A DNA stretch of 46,560 bases, taken from NCBI GenBank assembly GCA_947475715.1, contig CANJNY010000025.1:1-46560 (forward strand), given 5' to 3'. The position numbers and the translations under genes are program-made. Of this stretch, positions 23,487-31,635 are shown one piece after another. This stretch comes from Prolixibacteraceae bacterium. GTDB taxonomy: Bacteria > Bacteroidota > Bacteroidia > Bacteroidales > Prolixibacteraceae. The notes under the pieces were generated by a model. The model was not told the origin of the DNA. It saw only the letters and a program-made list of their open reading frames with translations, and did no database searches. Within the stretch, counting starts at the first letter, position 1. Each line of letters starts with the position of its first letter.

Positions 23487-26218
23487 TAGTTTTTATTCAG
23501 CCACTCATCCATATTCAATAAAGCACTCGCGACCATAACCAGAGAGGCCGATTCTGGATTTGATTTTTCCTTCAGCCCTGTCATCTGGGCGCTCCCGTTT
23601 GAATCACTTTTAAATTTAGCGTATGATTTATCGTAAAGATCTTTCAATGCATTGAGTCTCCCTTCAGAGATAGGTTTATACATCATCAGTTCGTACCCTT
23701 TGGCAATTTTTTTGTTGACCTCACTTCCGCCAAGTTCATTCATGCGGGAGGCAAAATACCTGGCCATCACAAGATAGGTTGAATCGTTGAGTGTGGTTAA
23801 TGCCTGCAGCGGGGTATTGGTTCTGATACGCCGTGTGATGCAAACCTCCCGGGCTCCACCGTCAAAAGTCATCATCGAGGGATAGGGGGCGGTCCTTTTC
23901 CAGTAGGTGTAAACAGCCCGTCGGAACTGATCCTCACCGTCACTGATTTTCCAAATATCCCCACTGTAAGGTGACCGCCAGATCCCCTCCGGCTGAAAAG
24001 GCATTACACTCTTGCCGTACATCTTACTGCTCAGCACATTACTAACCGACAAGCCCTGATCGCGAATCTGCTCTGAAGACAATCTCACACGTGGGCCCCG
24101 TGCATAGAGCCTATTGTTCGGATCTTTTTTGAGCAGCTCTGCGGTTACCTTTGAATCCTGCCGGTAAGTGGCTGACATCACCATCTCTTTGAGCACCTTT
24201 TTCAGACTCCAGTTGTAATCGTGCATAAATTGCCACGAAAGATGATCAAGAAGCTCGCGATGGGTTGGGGCAATACCTTGTGATCCAAGATCCTCCAGCG
24301 TTTCGGCAAGGCCATATCCGAACAGCTGTTCCCAAAGGCGGTTCACCATGGTGCGTGCAACGAGGGGATTCTTCGGATCGGTAAGCCACATCGCCATTCC
24401 CAGTCTGTTCCTGGGGGCATTTTCGGGCATAGGATTCAGAATATGAGGGACATCAGGTGTGACCTCCGGCCCCTCAACGGAACGGTTTCCCCGTACAAAA
24501 ACATGGGTTTTTCTGTATTGATCCGTATTATTTTCAACCATCACCGGAATTGACTCAACCGGGGCTTCCATCAGCTCATTGAAGGATTTTAGCGCCAATT
24601 CAAATCCGGCTTTCCCTTTCCCCGGAAATTTTCCCCCAAACGATAGCCAGTCAATCTGGATTCCGGTCTCGTCAAAACTCTTTAGTGTTGAATTGGAATA
24701 TTTAAAATAGATTGCATGTTTTCCACTTACAGGGGGCAAATCAATAGTCACAATTTCCCATGAACCCCCTGTTTTATGGTATATCAACGGTATCGTTTTT
24801 AACAATTGTCCCTTCAGGCTATCCAGATAAATTAAACATTTGCCATTATTTAAACTGGTATAGTATCGCAAAATAAGCTGATCCTTTTGATTAAGATTCA
24901 CATTCTTTAAGCGGCAACTTCCCTGGTTTCGTAATCCGGCGTTACAGCCCAGCATCGCACCATTTAAATAATCGTCGCATTGAAGGGCGTTTATGGTTGG
25001 TTGCCAGGTTTTTAAAAAGGTATAATAGTTTTTACCAACCTCAGGAGAAACATTTTTTGTTAGCCAGTCGACAAGTTGGTTCAATTTTAAACTGTCGGCC
25101 GGAATATAGTGACGCAGCAACGGATATTCAAGATCATGGTCTTCATCACGGCTATTGTTGAAAAAGGCCATGAATTTATAATACTCGTCATGTTTAAACG
25201 GATCGTAAGGATGGCTGTGACATTGCACGCAATTAAAGGTGGTTCCCATCAGGGCGCCCCAGGTTGTATTGGTTCGGTCGAGTACTGCAGCGGTTCTGAA
25301 CTCTTCGTTGTCGGTCCCCCCCTCATCGTTGGTCATTGTATTGCGATGGAACGAGGTGGCAATATATTTGGCATCATCCGGGTCAGGCATAAGGTCACCC
25401 GCAAGCTGTTCCATAAGAAAATCATTGTAGGGTTTGTCAGCATTGAACGCCCGAATCAGCCAGTCGCGGTATTTCCAGATTGTGCGGCTCCCATCTTTTT
25501 CATACCCTTTGGTATCGGCATACCTGGCCAGATCGAGCCAAAGCGAAGTCCAGCGTTCACCATAACGTGATGATCCAAGCAAGCTATCTACTAAATTCTC
25601 ATAAGCTTTATGCGAACTATCTTTCAAAAAAGCGGTGGCAAAAGAAGCTGATGCAGGCATGCCGGTCAGATCGAGGCTTACTCTTCGAAGCAGAATAGCT
25701 TTCTCAGCCTCAACAGTGGGTGACAAATGCTCTTCTTTAAGTTTTTGATAAATAAACTGGTCTACATCATTGCTGATCCATTTATCTCGGTAATCAGGAA
25801 CCTTCTCCTGTTTTACAGGCACATAAGACCAGTGTTCTCCCCACACTGCCCCCTCTTTAACCCATTGTTTTAAAATTTTGATCTCTTCCTTTGAAAGAGC
25901 AGGATGTTTGTATGGCATCCGTTCGTCAGGATCGGTTGCTGTGAGTCTTCTGATCAATTCACTTTCACCGGGTTTCCCCGGGATGATTGCCGGCTTTCCC
26001 GATTTTGTATTCGCAAGAGCTTCATCGCGGAATAAAAGGCTGAATCCCCCCTGTTGTTTCACCCCTCCATGACAGGTTATACATTTTTTGTTGAAGATTG
26101 GTTTGACCTGAGCGCTATAATCAATCCTTGAATCGGGAATCAGGCTAATAGTAAAGACAATTCCTAGTACTAACAGGACTAAAATTGAGATTATTTTTTT
26201 AGACATCATAAAATGCAT
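23486..26218 (-). CDS. PSCyt1-DUF1549-CBM6-like-DUF1553 cytochrome (cassette B)
   Basis: A 910-residue protein, first gene of the eight-gene block. One N-terminal hydrophobic segment (about 9-27) without lipobox serves as signal or anchor. A planctomycete cytochrome domain carries CITCH (46-50), and the DUF1549 domain (about 145-350) carries CVQCH (330-334). In the middle (about 419-526) is a CBM6-like segment with GGSWEIVTIDLPPVSGKHAI, typical of carbohydrate-binding module 6, where cassette A has a LamG-like domain. DUF1553 follows (about 590-840; RTMVNRLWEQLFGYGLAETL, RRIRTNTPLQALTTLNDSTY). The start could be Met4 or Met5. A -7-like AATCTTTG (minus strand, 26229 down to 26222) lies very close to the start codon. 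Function unknown; probable extracytoplasmic redox protein binding a glycan. Confidence 0.92.
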   Translation of the reverse strand: MHFMMSKKIISILVLLVLGIVFTISLIPDSRIDYSAQVKPIFNKKCITCHGGVKQQGGFSLLFRDEALANTKSGKPAIIPGKPGESELIRRLTATDPDERMPYKHPALSKEEIKILKQWVKEGAVWGEHWSYVPVKQEKVPDYRDKWISNDVDQFIYQKLKEEHLSPTVEAEKAILLRRVSLDLTGMPASASFATAFLKDSSHKAYENLVDSLLGSSRYGERWTSLWLDLARYADTKGYEKDGSRTIWKYRDWLIRAFNADKPYNDFLMEQLAGDLMPDPDDAKYIATSFHRNTMTNDEGGTDNEEFRTAAVLDRTNTTWGALMGTTFNCVQCHSHPYDPFKHDEYYKFMAFFNNSRDEDHDLEYPLLRHYIPADSLKLNQLVDWLTKNVSPEVGKNYYTFLKTWQPTINALQCDDYLNGAMLGCNAGLRNQGSCRLKNVNLNQKDQLILRYYTSLNNGKCLIYLDSLKGQLLKTIPLIYHKTGGSWEIVTIDLPPVSGKHAIYFKYSNSTLKSFDETGIQIDWLSFGGKFPGKGKAGFELALKSFNELMEAPVESIPVMVENNTDQYRKTHVFVRGNRSVEGPEVTPDVPHILNPMPENAPRNRLGMAMWLTDPKNPLVARTMVNRLWEQLFGYGLAETLEDLGSQGIAPTHRELLDHLSWQFMHDYNWSLKKVLKEMVMSATYRQDSKVTAELLKKDPNNRLYARGPRVRLSSEQIRDQGLSVSNVLSSKMYGKSVMPFQPEGIWRSPYSGDIWKISDGEDQFRRAVYTYWKRTAPYPSMMTFDGGAREVCITRRIRTNTPLQALTTLNDSTYLVMARYFASRMNELGGSEVNKKIAKGYELMMYKPISEGRLNALKDLYDKSYAKFKSDSNGSAQMTGLKEKSNPESASLVMVASALLNMDEWLNKN

Positions 26219-26383
26219 AAAACAAAGATTGTTACTAAAATGGGGTTAGCGAATATACAATAGTCATGTGGTGTTGTAGGTCACTAACAATTAAATGCGA
26301 TAAAAGTTTTCGTTATATCATTTTTTTGTATTTTGCTATATATTTTGCTATTTTTATACCTACCAATTTAAATATTCAGGAAT

Positions 26384-27334
26384 ATGAAAAAGAGACTATT
26401 TATTCTATTTCTTGCTTTTGTTAGTATTGGACCGATTGAGTCAAATGCCCAACTTGGGAATTTCATAAAGAATAAAGCTGCAAAAGCGCTTAATTTGGCT
26501 AAGCATGAAAAAGTAAATGAGACTACGAGTACTGTAGATTCTTCAGCGCAAGTTGAAGGAGCTGTTCCAGAGAAAGAATCCAATGCACAAGGGGATAAAG
26601 TGAAAAAAGAAAATGATGCTCAGGATAAATCCGGACAGGAGGGACTTGATTTCTCAAGGTTTCTGGGAGGCAAGGTTGATTTAAAATACAAGGACGAATA
26701 TAGTTTTTCCTCCAGACTTTACATGGTTATGGAGACTTTTGATAAAAAGGAGACTATGAAGATGGATCTCTATATGTATTTCAGTGGAAATTCACCCAGT
26801 GTGGGGATGGAGACCAAATCGTTCACAAACAAGGATGGGGAGTCGGCGCCGTTAAATTCGTCAATGGTGATGGATGGAGAAAACAAATGCTTTATTATCC
26901 TTACCGATCTGGGGGGAACGAAAATGGGGATGATATCGGCTATCCCCGATGAGAAGAATAAACCGGACGGAAAACAGGATCACAATTTCAAACCGGCTGA
27001 TTTAAAGAAGAGCGGCAAAACCAAAATGATAGCAGGTTATAAATGCGAAGAATATACATATACCGATGCAGATAACAAATCATCCGGAAAGCTTTATTTC
27101 ACCAAAGATATCAATCTGAAGATTGATAAACGTGGCTGGTCAAGAACAGGGATGGAGGCCTATTACGGAAATTCGGAATTTGAGGGTGGAATTATTCTTG
27201 GTAATGAGGCTTATGATGAAAAAGGCAACCTAACCATGAGATCTGAGGCCAAAGAGATCAATCCTAATTTTAGCTACAATATTGGTGTCAAGGGATATAC
27301 CCTCAGGCAGATGAATTTTAATCAAGGAAAATAA
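26384..27334 (+). CDS. Secreted DUF4412-like protein
   Basis: A 316-residue protein with a signal peptide (MKKRLFILFLAFVSIG, cleavage near SNA). Residues 25-85 are a lysine/glutamate-rich linker, then a globular part with KMIAGYKCEEYTYTD and SGKLYFTKDINLKID, the hallmark of the DUF4412 family of Bacteroidetes periplasmic or outer-membrane-associated proteins. No catalytic motif is evident. Function unknown. The upstream region has repeated TTTTGCTATAT/TTTTGCTATTT (26333-26356), perhaps regulatory. Confidence 0.8.
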   Translation: MKKRLFILFLAFVSIGPIESNAQLGNFIKNKAAKALNLAKHEKVNETTSTVDSSAQVEGAVPEKESNAQGDKVKKENDAQDKSGQEGLDFSRFLGGKVDLKYKDEYSFSSRLYMVMETFDKKETMKMDLYMYFSGNSPSVGMETKSFTNKDGESAPLNSSMVMDGENKCFIILTDLGGTKMGMISAIPDEKNKPDGKQDHNFKPADLKKSGKTKMIAGYKCEEYTYTDADNKSSGKLYFTKDINLKIDKRGWSRTGMEAYYGNSEFEGGIILGNEAYDEKGNLTMRSEAKEINPNFSYNIGVKGYTLRQMNFNQGK

Positions 27335-27346
27335 CAGAAAATACTA

Positions 27347-27406
27347 TTGAGGGCTTCACTTTATGAAAACTATTATTTTAAGCTTCAATCCAAGTGAAGC
27401 CCTCAA
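27347..27406. terminator. 15-bp inverted repeat between convergent genes
   Basis: TTGAGGGCTTCACTT (27347-27361) is perfectly inverted at 27392-27406, with a 30-base AT-rich loop, between the stop codons of the DUF4412 and SGNH genes. The arms match the GTGAAGCCCTC hairpin at 29623-29653, so this is both a likely bidirectional terminator and a member of a dispersed repeat family. Confidence 0.7.
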
Positions 27407-27418
27407 TTAAGATAAATC

Positions 27419-28150
27419 TTATTTCAATGCCTTAGCGATTAAATCAGCAAGTGGTACAGCCCACAAACCATATTCTGCTCCGGTAAAATGGGGGCCATAA
27501 CCAAGAATTAAACCTGAATTATTCGCTGCCCTGCGACTGATAACTGTGATATCCAGATAAGCCACTTTATACTCATTGGTTACAGATTTATTAATTTCAT
27601 TAAACTGATCGATCTGAATACCCACTTTCGGCCAACCCGCACCAAAAGGGGTGATGCCATAATCAGGAATCGACAACACAATAACCCTTGATTTTTTATT
27701 GGCTGCCAGCCGAATGGAGGTCTCAAGCAAATTTGTAAATTTAGCCCGATAACCTGTAGTATCATTCTTTTGGTACTGGTCATTTACGCCAATTAGTAAG
27801 GTAACAATATCATACGTATTGGTTAAATTTTTAGAGGCAATGGCAGCTGCCAGATTAGTTGTTGTCCATCCTGTCTGGGCAATATACTCCACAGAGCCGA
27901 AAAAAATGCCTTTCTGCCTGAGCAAAACTGCAGCCTGAGAAGGATAACGCTCAGGAGCACTAACCCCTTCACCGATTGTATACGAATCGCCCAGAGCAAG
28001 GTATTTAATAACCAGAGTATCGGTAATAATAACCGGAGGCAACGGCGTTGGTGGAGATACAACTATTATTGACTCGCTTTTAGAGCAACCCGAAAAAACA
28101 ATCATTGCGAAAATAAAAACAAGGCTAACGATGAAAAAAATGATTTTCAT
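27419..28150 (-). CDS. SGNH/GDSL-family hydrolase lipoprotein
   Basis: A lipoprotein (signal ending IVFSGC) of the SGNH hydrolase fold. The nucleophile block is LALGDSYTIGEG and the Asn block is LIGVNDQYQ. The final block reads GYGPHFTGAEY: the histidine is there, but the Asp normally three residues before it (DxxH) is Tyr, so the triad may be incomplete or the acid supplied elsewhere. I place the start at 28150 (MKIIFFIVSLVF) because it gives a proper lipoprotein signal; 28174 is an alternative and the longest ORF starts at 28222. Likely an esterase or carbohydrate acetylesterase of the periplasm or surface. Confidence 0.82.
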   Translation of the reverse strand: MKIIFFIVSLVFIFAMIVFSGCSKSESIIVVSPPTPLPPVIITDTLVIKYLALGDSYTIGEGVSAPERYPSQAAVLLRQKGIFFGSVEYIAQTGWTTTNLAAAIASKNLTNTYDIVTLLIGVNDQYQKNDTTGYRAKFTNLLETSIRLAANKKSRVIVLSIPDYGITPFGAGWPKVGIQIDQFNEINKSVTNEYKVAYLDITVISRRAANNSGLILGYGPHFTGAEYGLWAVPLADLIAKALK

Positions 28151-28363
28151 CCGAATATATTGTCGTTTTATCATAAATATTTTAACTTTAAGATGATTTT
28201 TATAAATGAGTTGATACCCCATTATCTCCTGATCACTTTAACTCATTAAACGGGTAGGAAAACAAAATTGTTTAATACAACTAAACCAAAGATAAAATAT
28301 CTACATATTCACCAATTTTCAGGACTGAATTTTGTAAATTTAACCTACATAAATTCAAACAAT

Positions 28364-29611
28364 ATGAAAACGACTCAGATTTTATTGATGATTCTTTTTT
28401 GTGCGGTATTTATTAATCTGAAGGGGCAGATTGATGTGAAGAGAGTGGTAAAAGATCAGACAACCGGAGGTCTGAATGCCGTTGAAAATGGTGTTAAAGG
28501 GCTGTTCAAAAAGAAGAAAAGCAATCCGGAACCGGCTGTGGAGGCCGTACCAACAAGTGAACCAGAGAATCAAACTCAGGAAACGGTAGCGGACACCAAA
28601 CCTGCTCCCGATGAAAAGCCAACTTTGGCAGTCTATTCAAAATTTGACTTCGTACCAGGGAGTAAAATCATTTTTTACGATGATTTTAACCAGGAAAACG
28701 CAGGTGATTTTCCCGCTCTGTGGTTCTCAAATGGTTCAGGTGAGGTAGTAACTCTGAATAATTATCCGGGCAAATGGCTCAATATGACTGCCGCTGGTTG
28801 CTACTATCCGGAACAGGATTTAATCACTACCGAGAATTTCACCATCGAATTTGATATGATCCTGAATATTCAGGAGGGCGAGTCGTTTAATGTCGGGTTA
28901 TTTCTGGTTTCCGGGAATATCAAGGATCCAGGTGAAGGTGGTGCGATTCCGGGTGTTGCCGGAGTTAAAACCGCGATAGCTCCGACCTCCATTGATTTGT
29001 CAGCCTACGCTGATGGGGCATATACAATGAACGGGCAGAGCAGTGAATTTGAGATTAAACCAGGTGAAAAAGTCCACTATTCCTACTGGATACAGAAACA
29101 GCGCATCCGCGTTTATGTAAACGAGAAAAAAGTAGCCGATTCTCCCCGGATTTTACCTTTGGGATTCAAATATAATATTGTTCGCTTTGAACTTGCAGAC
29201 AGCAAACCCTTTATTACCAATTTCAGGGTGGCTTCAGGATTACCGGACACCCGAAATAAATTGATAACCGAAGGGAAGCTGGTCACCTATGGAATCTATT
29301 TTGATGTGAACAAAGATATCGTGAAGCCCGAATCTTATGGAACACTCAAAGAGATTGCAGCGGCACTGAATGAGAACCCCGGCGTACGGGTAAGAATTTC
29401 AGGATTTACCGATTCAGATGGGGATGATGCCAAAAACATGGATTTATCAAAACGCAGAGCCGAGTCGGTTATGAATGAACTGTCGCAAAATTTTAATGTC
29501 GATGCAGCCCGGTTTGAAACCGACGGGAAGGGTGAATCACAACCGGTTGCCCCTAATGATACTCCTGCAAATAAGGCACTTAACCGCAGGGTGGAGTTTG
29601 TTAAATTGTAA
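28364..29611 (+). CDS. OmpA-family protein with LamG/DUF1080-like domain
   Basis: With the start at Met33 of the longest ORF (MKTTQILLMILFCAVF, a signal peptide) the protein has 415 residues. After a basic linker (VKGLFKKKKS) comes a jelly-roll-like domain (about residues 85-290; SKIIFYDDFNQENAGDFP, FTIEFDMILNIQEG), then a C-terminal OmpA peptidoglycan-binding domain (GIYFDVNKDIVKPES, GFTDSDGDDAKNMDLSKRRA, NRRVEFVKL). It should sit in the periplasm or outer membrane, tied to peptidoglycan. The concanavalin-like domain suggests an extra binding role. Function otherwise unknown. Confidence 0.87.
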   Translation: MKTTQILLMILFCAVFINLKGQIDVKRVVKDQTTGGLNAVENGVKGLFKKKKSNPEPAVEAVPTSEPENQTQETVADTKPAPDEKPTLAVYSKFDFVPGSKIIFYDDFNQENAGDFPALWFSNGSGEVVTLNNYPGKWLNMTAAGCYYPEQDLITTENFTIEFDMILNIQEGESFNVGLFLVSGNIKDPGEGGAIPGVAGVKTAIAPTSIDLSAYADGAYTMNGQSSEFEIKPGEKVHYSYWIQKQRIRVYVNEKKVADSPRILPLGFKYNIVRFELADSKPFITNFRVASGLPDTRNKLITEGKLVTYGIYFDVNKDIVKPESYGTLKEIAAALNENPGVRVRISGFTDSDGDDAKNMDLSKRRAESVMNELSQNFNVDAARFETDGKGESQPVAPNDTPANKALNRRVEFVKL

Positions 29612-29622
29612 TCAATAGTAGC

Positions 29623-29653
29623 GTGAGGGCTTCACCGCGAGTGAAGCCCTCAC
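29623..29653. terminator. Bidirectional hairpin between convergent genes
   Basis: GTGAGGGCTTCAC (29623-29635) and GTGAAGCCCTCAC (29641-29653) form a perfect 13-bp stem with loop CGCGA between the OmpA-like and glutathione peroxidase stop codons. Same arm sequence as at 27347-27406. Confidence 0.75.
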
Positions 29654-29663
29654 TAATAGCGAA

Positions 29664-30143
29664 TTAAAGCAATTTTACCAGTATTTTCTCCATCTGTTTC
29701 GGAGTGGTCATTGGGGAAAAACGGACAACCGGATTCCCTGCACGATCAATCACAAACTTGGTGAAATTCCATTTAATCCGTCCCCCCAAAAATCCGGGTA
29801 ATTGTTTTTTGAGGTATACAAACAACGGATGTGCCCCCTTTCCATTTACTTCAATCTTCTCAAACATCTGAAAACTGACTCCGTAATTGATCAGGCACCC
29901 TTCGGAAATCTGTTTTGAATCACCGGGCTCCTGCTTTCCGAACTGGTTACAGGGGAACCCACAAATCACCAATCCCTTAGCGCCATATTTTCGATTCAAC
30001 TCTTCCAACCCTTCATACTGAGGTGTAAATCCACATTTGCTGGCTGTATTGACAACGACAACTACTTTACCGCTCAAGTCAGCCATGCTCATCTTCTTCC
30101 CCTGAAGGGTAACTGCATTAAAACTATCGAATGTATTTTCCAT
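29664..30143 (-). CDS. Glutathione peroxidase-like thiol peroxidase
   Basis: A 159-residue peroxidase of the glutathione peroxidase family, reducing hydroperoxides in the cytoplasm or periplasm, probably with thioredoxin rather than glutathione. The active Cys37 is in NTASKCGFTPQYEGLE (Cys, not selenocysteine), with GFPCNQFGKQEPG and KWNFTKFVID giving the Gln, Trp and Asn of the tetrad. No signal peptide. It follows the efflux operon on the same strand but a strong hairpin at 30163-30195 separates them. Confidence 0.95.
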   Translation of the reverse strand: MENTFDSFNAVTLQGKKMSMADLSGKVVVVVNTASKCGFTPQYEGLEELNRKYGAKGLVICGFPCNQFGKQEPGDSKQISEGCLINYGVSFQMFEKIEVNGKGAHPLFVYLKKQLPGFLGGRIKWNFTKFVIDRAGNPVVRFSPMTTPKQMEKILVKLL

Positions 30144-30162
30144 ATATAAATTTTAAACGATA

Positions 30163-30195
30163 AGACCCCGAAGGTTTTGAAAACCTTCGGGGTCT
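30163..30195. terminator. Perfect 16-bp palindrome after the efflux operon
   Basis: AGACCCCGAAGGTTTT is followed after one base by its exact inverse. It lies between the TolC stop (30235) and the peroxidase start, so it probably ends the efflux operon. Palindromes of this sequence are scattered in many Bacteroidetes genomes to my knowledge, so it is also a mobile or REP-like element. Confidence 0.65.
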
Positions 30196-30234
30196 ATTAC
30201 AAACACAGCAAAATACAAAAATGTTCTAAATAAA

Positions 30235-31569
30235 TTACAACGTCAATGGTAAACCCCGATATAAATCAAGGAGCTTGGTCCTGAAAATAAACTCATATTT
30301 CGCCTGAAGCAGGTCAGATTCCGATTTTGCCAGCTTTGTTTTTGCGGTATTATACTCTACTGCATTGACCAGCCCCACACTGAATTTCTCCTCCGAATAC
30401 CGGAAGGCCTCCCGCATAGAAGAGACCGCCTTTTGATTCGAGCTAAACCTGTTCATCGCAGCTATGGCATTGGTCTGCGCAGTCTCGATATCTGATCGCA
30501 GCAATTTTTTAGCGCTTTCAAGTTCCAGTTCGGTATTCAGCACCTGCAGCCGGGCGTTATCGATCTGAAGTTTATTTTGAAAACGGGTAAAGATTGGAAT
30601 ATTCATTTGTAATCCAACACCTTTGCGTTGATTATTCCTCAACTGACTCGCAAATGCAATACTTTTACCATTAATATCGGTATACTTATTATTATACGAA
30701 TCGAAGAGATTAGCATACAAACTAATTGAAGGATAAAGGGTTCCCTGAGCCATTCGCAGTTGAAATTTTGAGCTTTGAAAACGGAGATCAGCCCCTTTAA
30801 TCTCAGGCCTAAACTGAACTGCAGTGTTATATACATCGGTTGCAGCCACAACTGAAGCCTGTGCTGAAATTTCAGGAAGAAGAGGAACTTCGATATCAAA
30901 TTTATCGTTCATTTCAAGTTCTAGCAATTGGACAAGTTTAAGCTTGGCCAGTTGCAATTGATTTTTGGCATTGACAAGATTCAGATCTTCACCCGCAGCC
31001 TGTGCCTCAATCTCAAGGAGACTCCCTCTTGCAAGACTTCCTGCCTCCACTTTTTCGCCGATTTGCTTAATCTGCTGACGCGTAATCTGAAGCTGATTTT
31101 CTGCCACTTTAACCAACTCCTTATCAAATAAAATCTCCAGATAGGTTGAGGCAATATTCACCGAGATATCACTTTTAGCCTTGGATAAATCCTCAACGCT
31201 GGCCATTAAGTCAAGTTTAAGCTTTTCGATGCTGTTGCTAATCTGAAATCCATTGAATACCGGAGCATTCGTACTTAATCCAAAATCGGTCTCCGATGAG
31301 TTGATATCCTTATAGGTATTATCATAGGTGAGTGAACGACCAAAATTCAAATTTTGAGAAGTCTGTCCACTAAGATTTGGCAACCGGGAATTCCTGGATT
31401 GCGTCAATTGATTCTGTTGATATTGGGTCGAGATTACCCCCTGTTTGATTTTAATATTGTTTGTCAGCGCATAGTTGACGCATTTCTCAAGGCTCCAAAT
31501 ATCCTGCGCCTGAGAGGTCAGCTCTATACCGAAGAGTAAAATGATGACTGTAAATAAAGTCCGTATCAT
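30235..31569 (-). CDS. TolC-family outer membrane efflux protein
   Basis: A 444-residue TolC-like protein with a signal peptide (TLFTVIILLFGIELTSQAQ). It starts with IWSLEKCVNYALTNNIKIKQ, the usual first repeat, and has two halves of long amphipathic helices (EKFSVGLVNAVEYNTAKTKL in the second). It forms the trimeric outer-membrane and periplasmic channel of the tripartite pump. Last gene of the operon ATPase-permease-permease-adaptor-TolC. Confidence 0.93.
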   Translation of the reverse strand: MIRTLFTVIILLFGIELTSQAQDIWSLEKCVNYALTNNIKIKQGVISTQYQQNQLTQSRNSRLPNLSGQTSQNLNFGRSLTYDNTYKDINSSETDFGLSTNAPVFNGFQISNSIEKLKLDLMASVEDLSKAKSDISVNIASTYLEILFDKELVKVAENQLQITRQQIKQIGEKVEAGSLARGSLLEIEAQAAGEDLNLVNAKNQLQLAKLKLVQLLELEMNDKFDIEVPLLPEISAQASVVAATDVYNTAVQFRPEIKGADLRFQSSKFQLRMAQGTLYPSISLYANLFDSYNNKYTDINGKSIAFASQLRNNQRKGVGLQMNIPIFTRFQNKLQIDNARLQVLNTELELESAKKLLRSDIETAQTNAIAAMNRFSSNQKAVSSMREAFRYSEEKFSVGLVNAVEYNTAKTKLAKSESDLLQAKYEFIFRTKLLDLYRGLPLTL

Positions 31570-31635
31570 AGTTGAAATTTTAGATTTTCTGCAGATCTGC
31601 TAAATTATTAAACGTTTGAATGTTATTCTAAGTTT

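Noticed and set aside
29664-30143. Selenoprotein glutathione peroxidase
   Set aside because: The active-site codon is a normal Cys codon and the frame is open.
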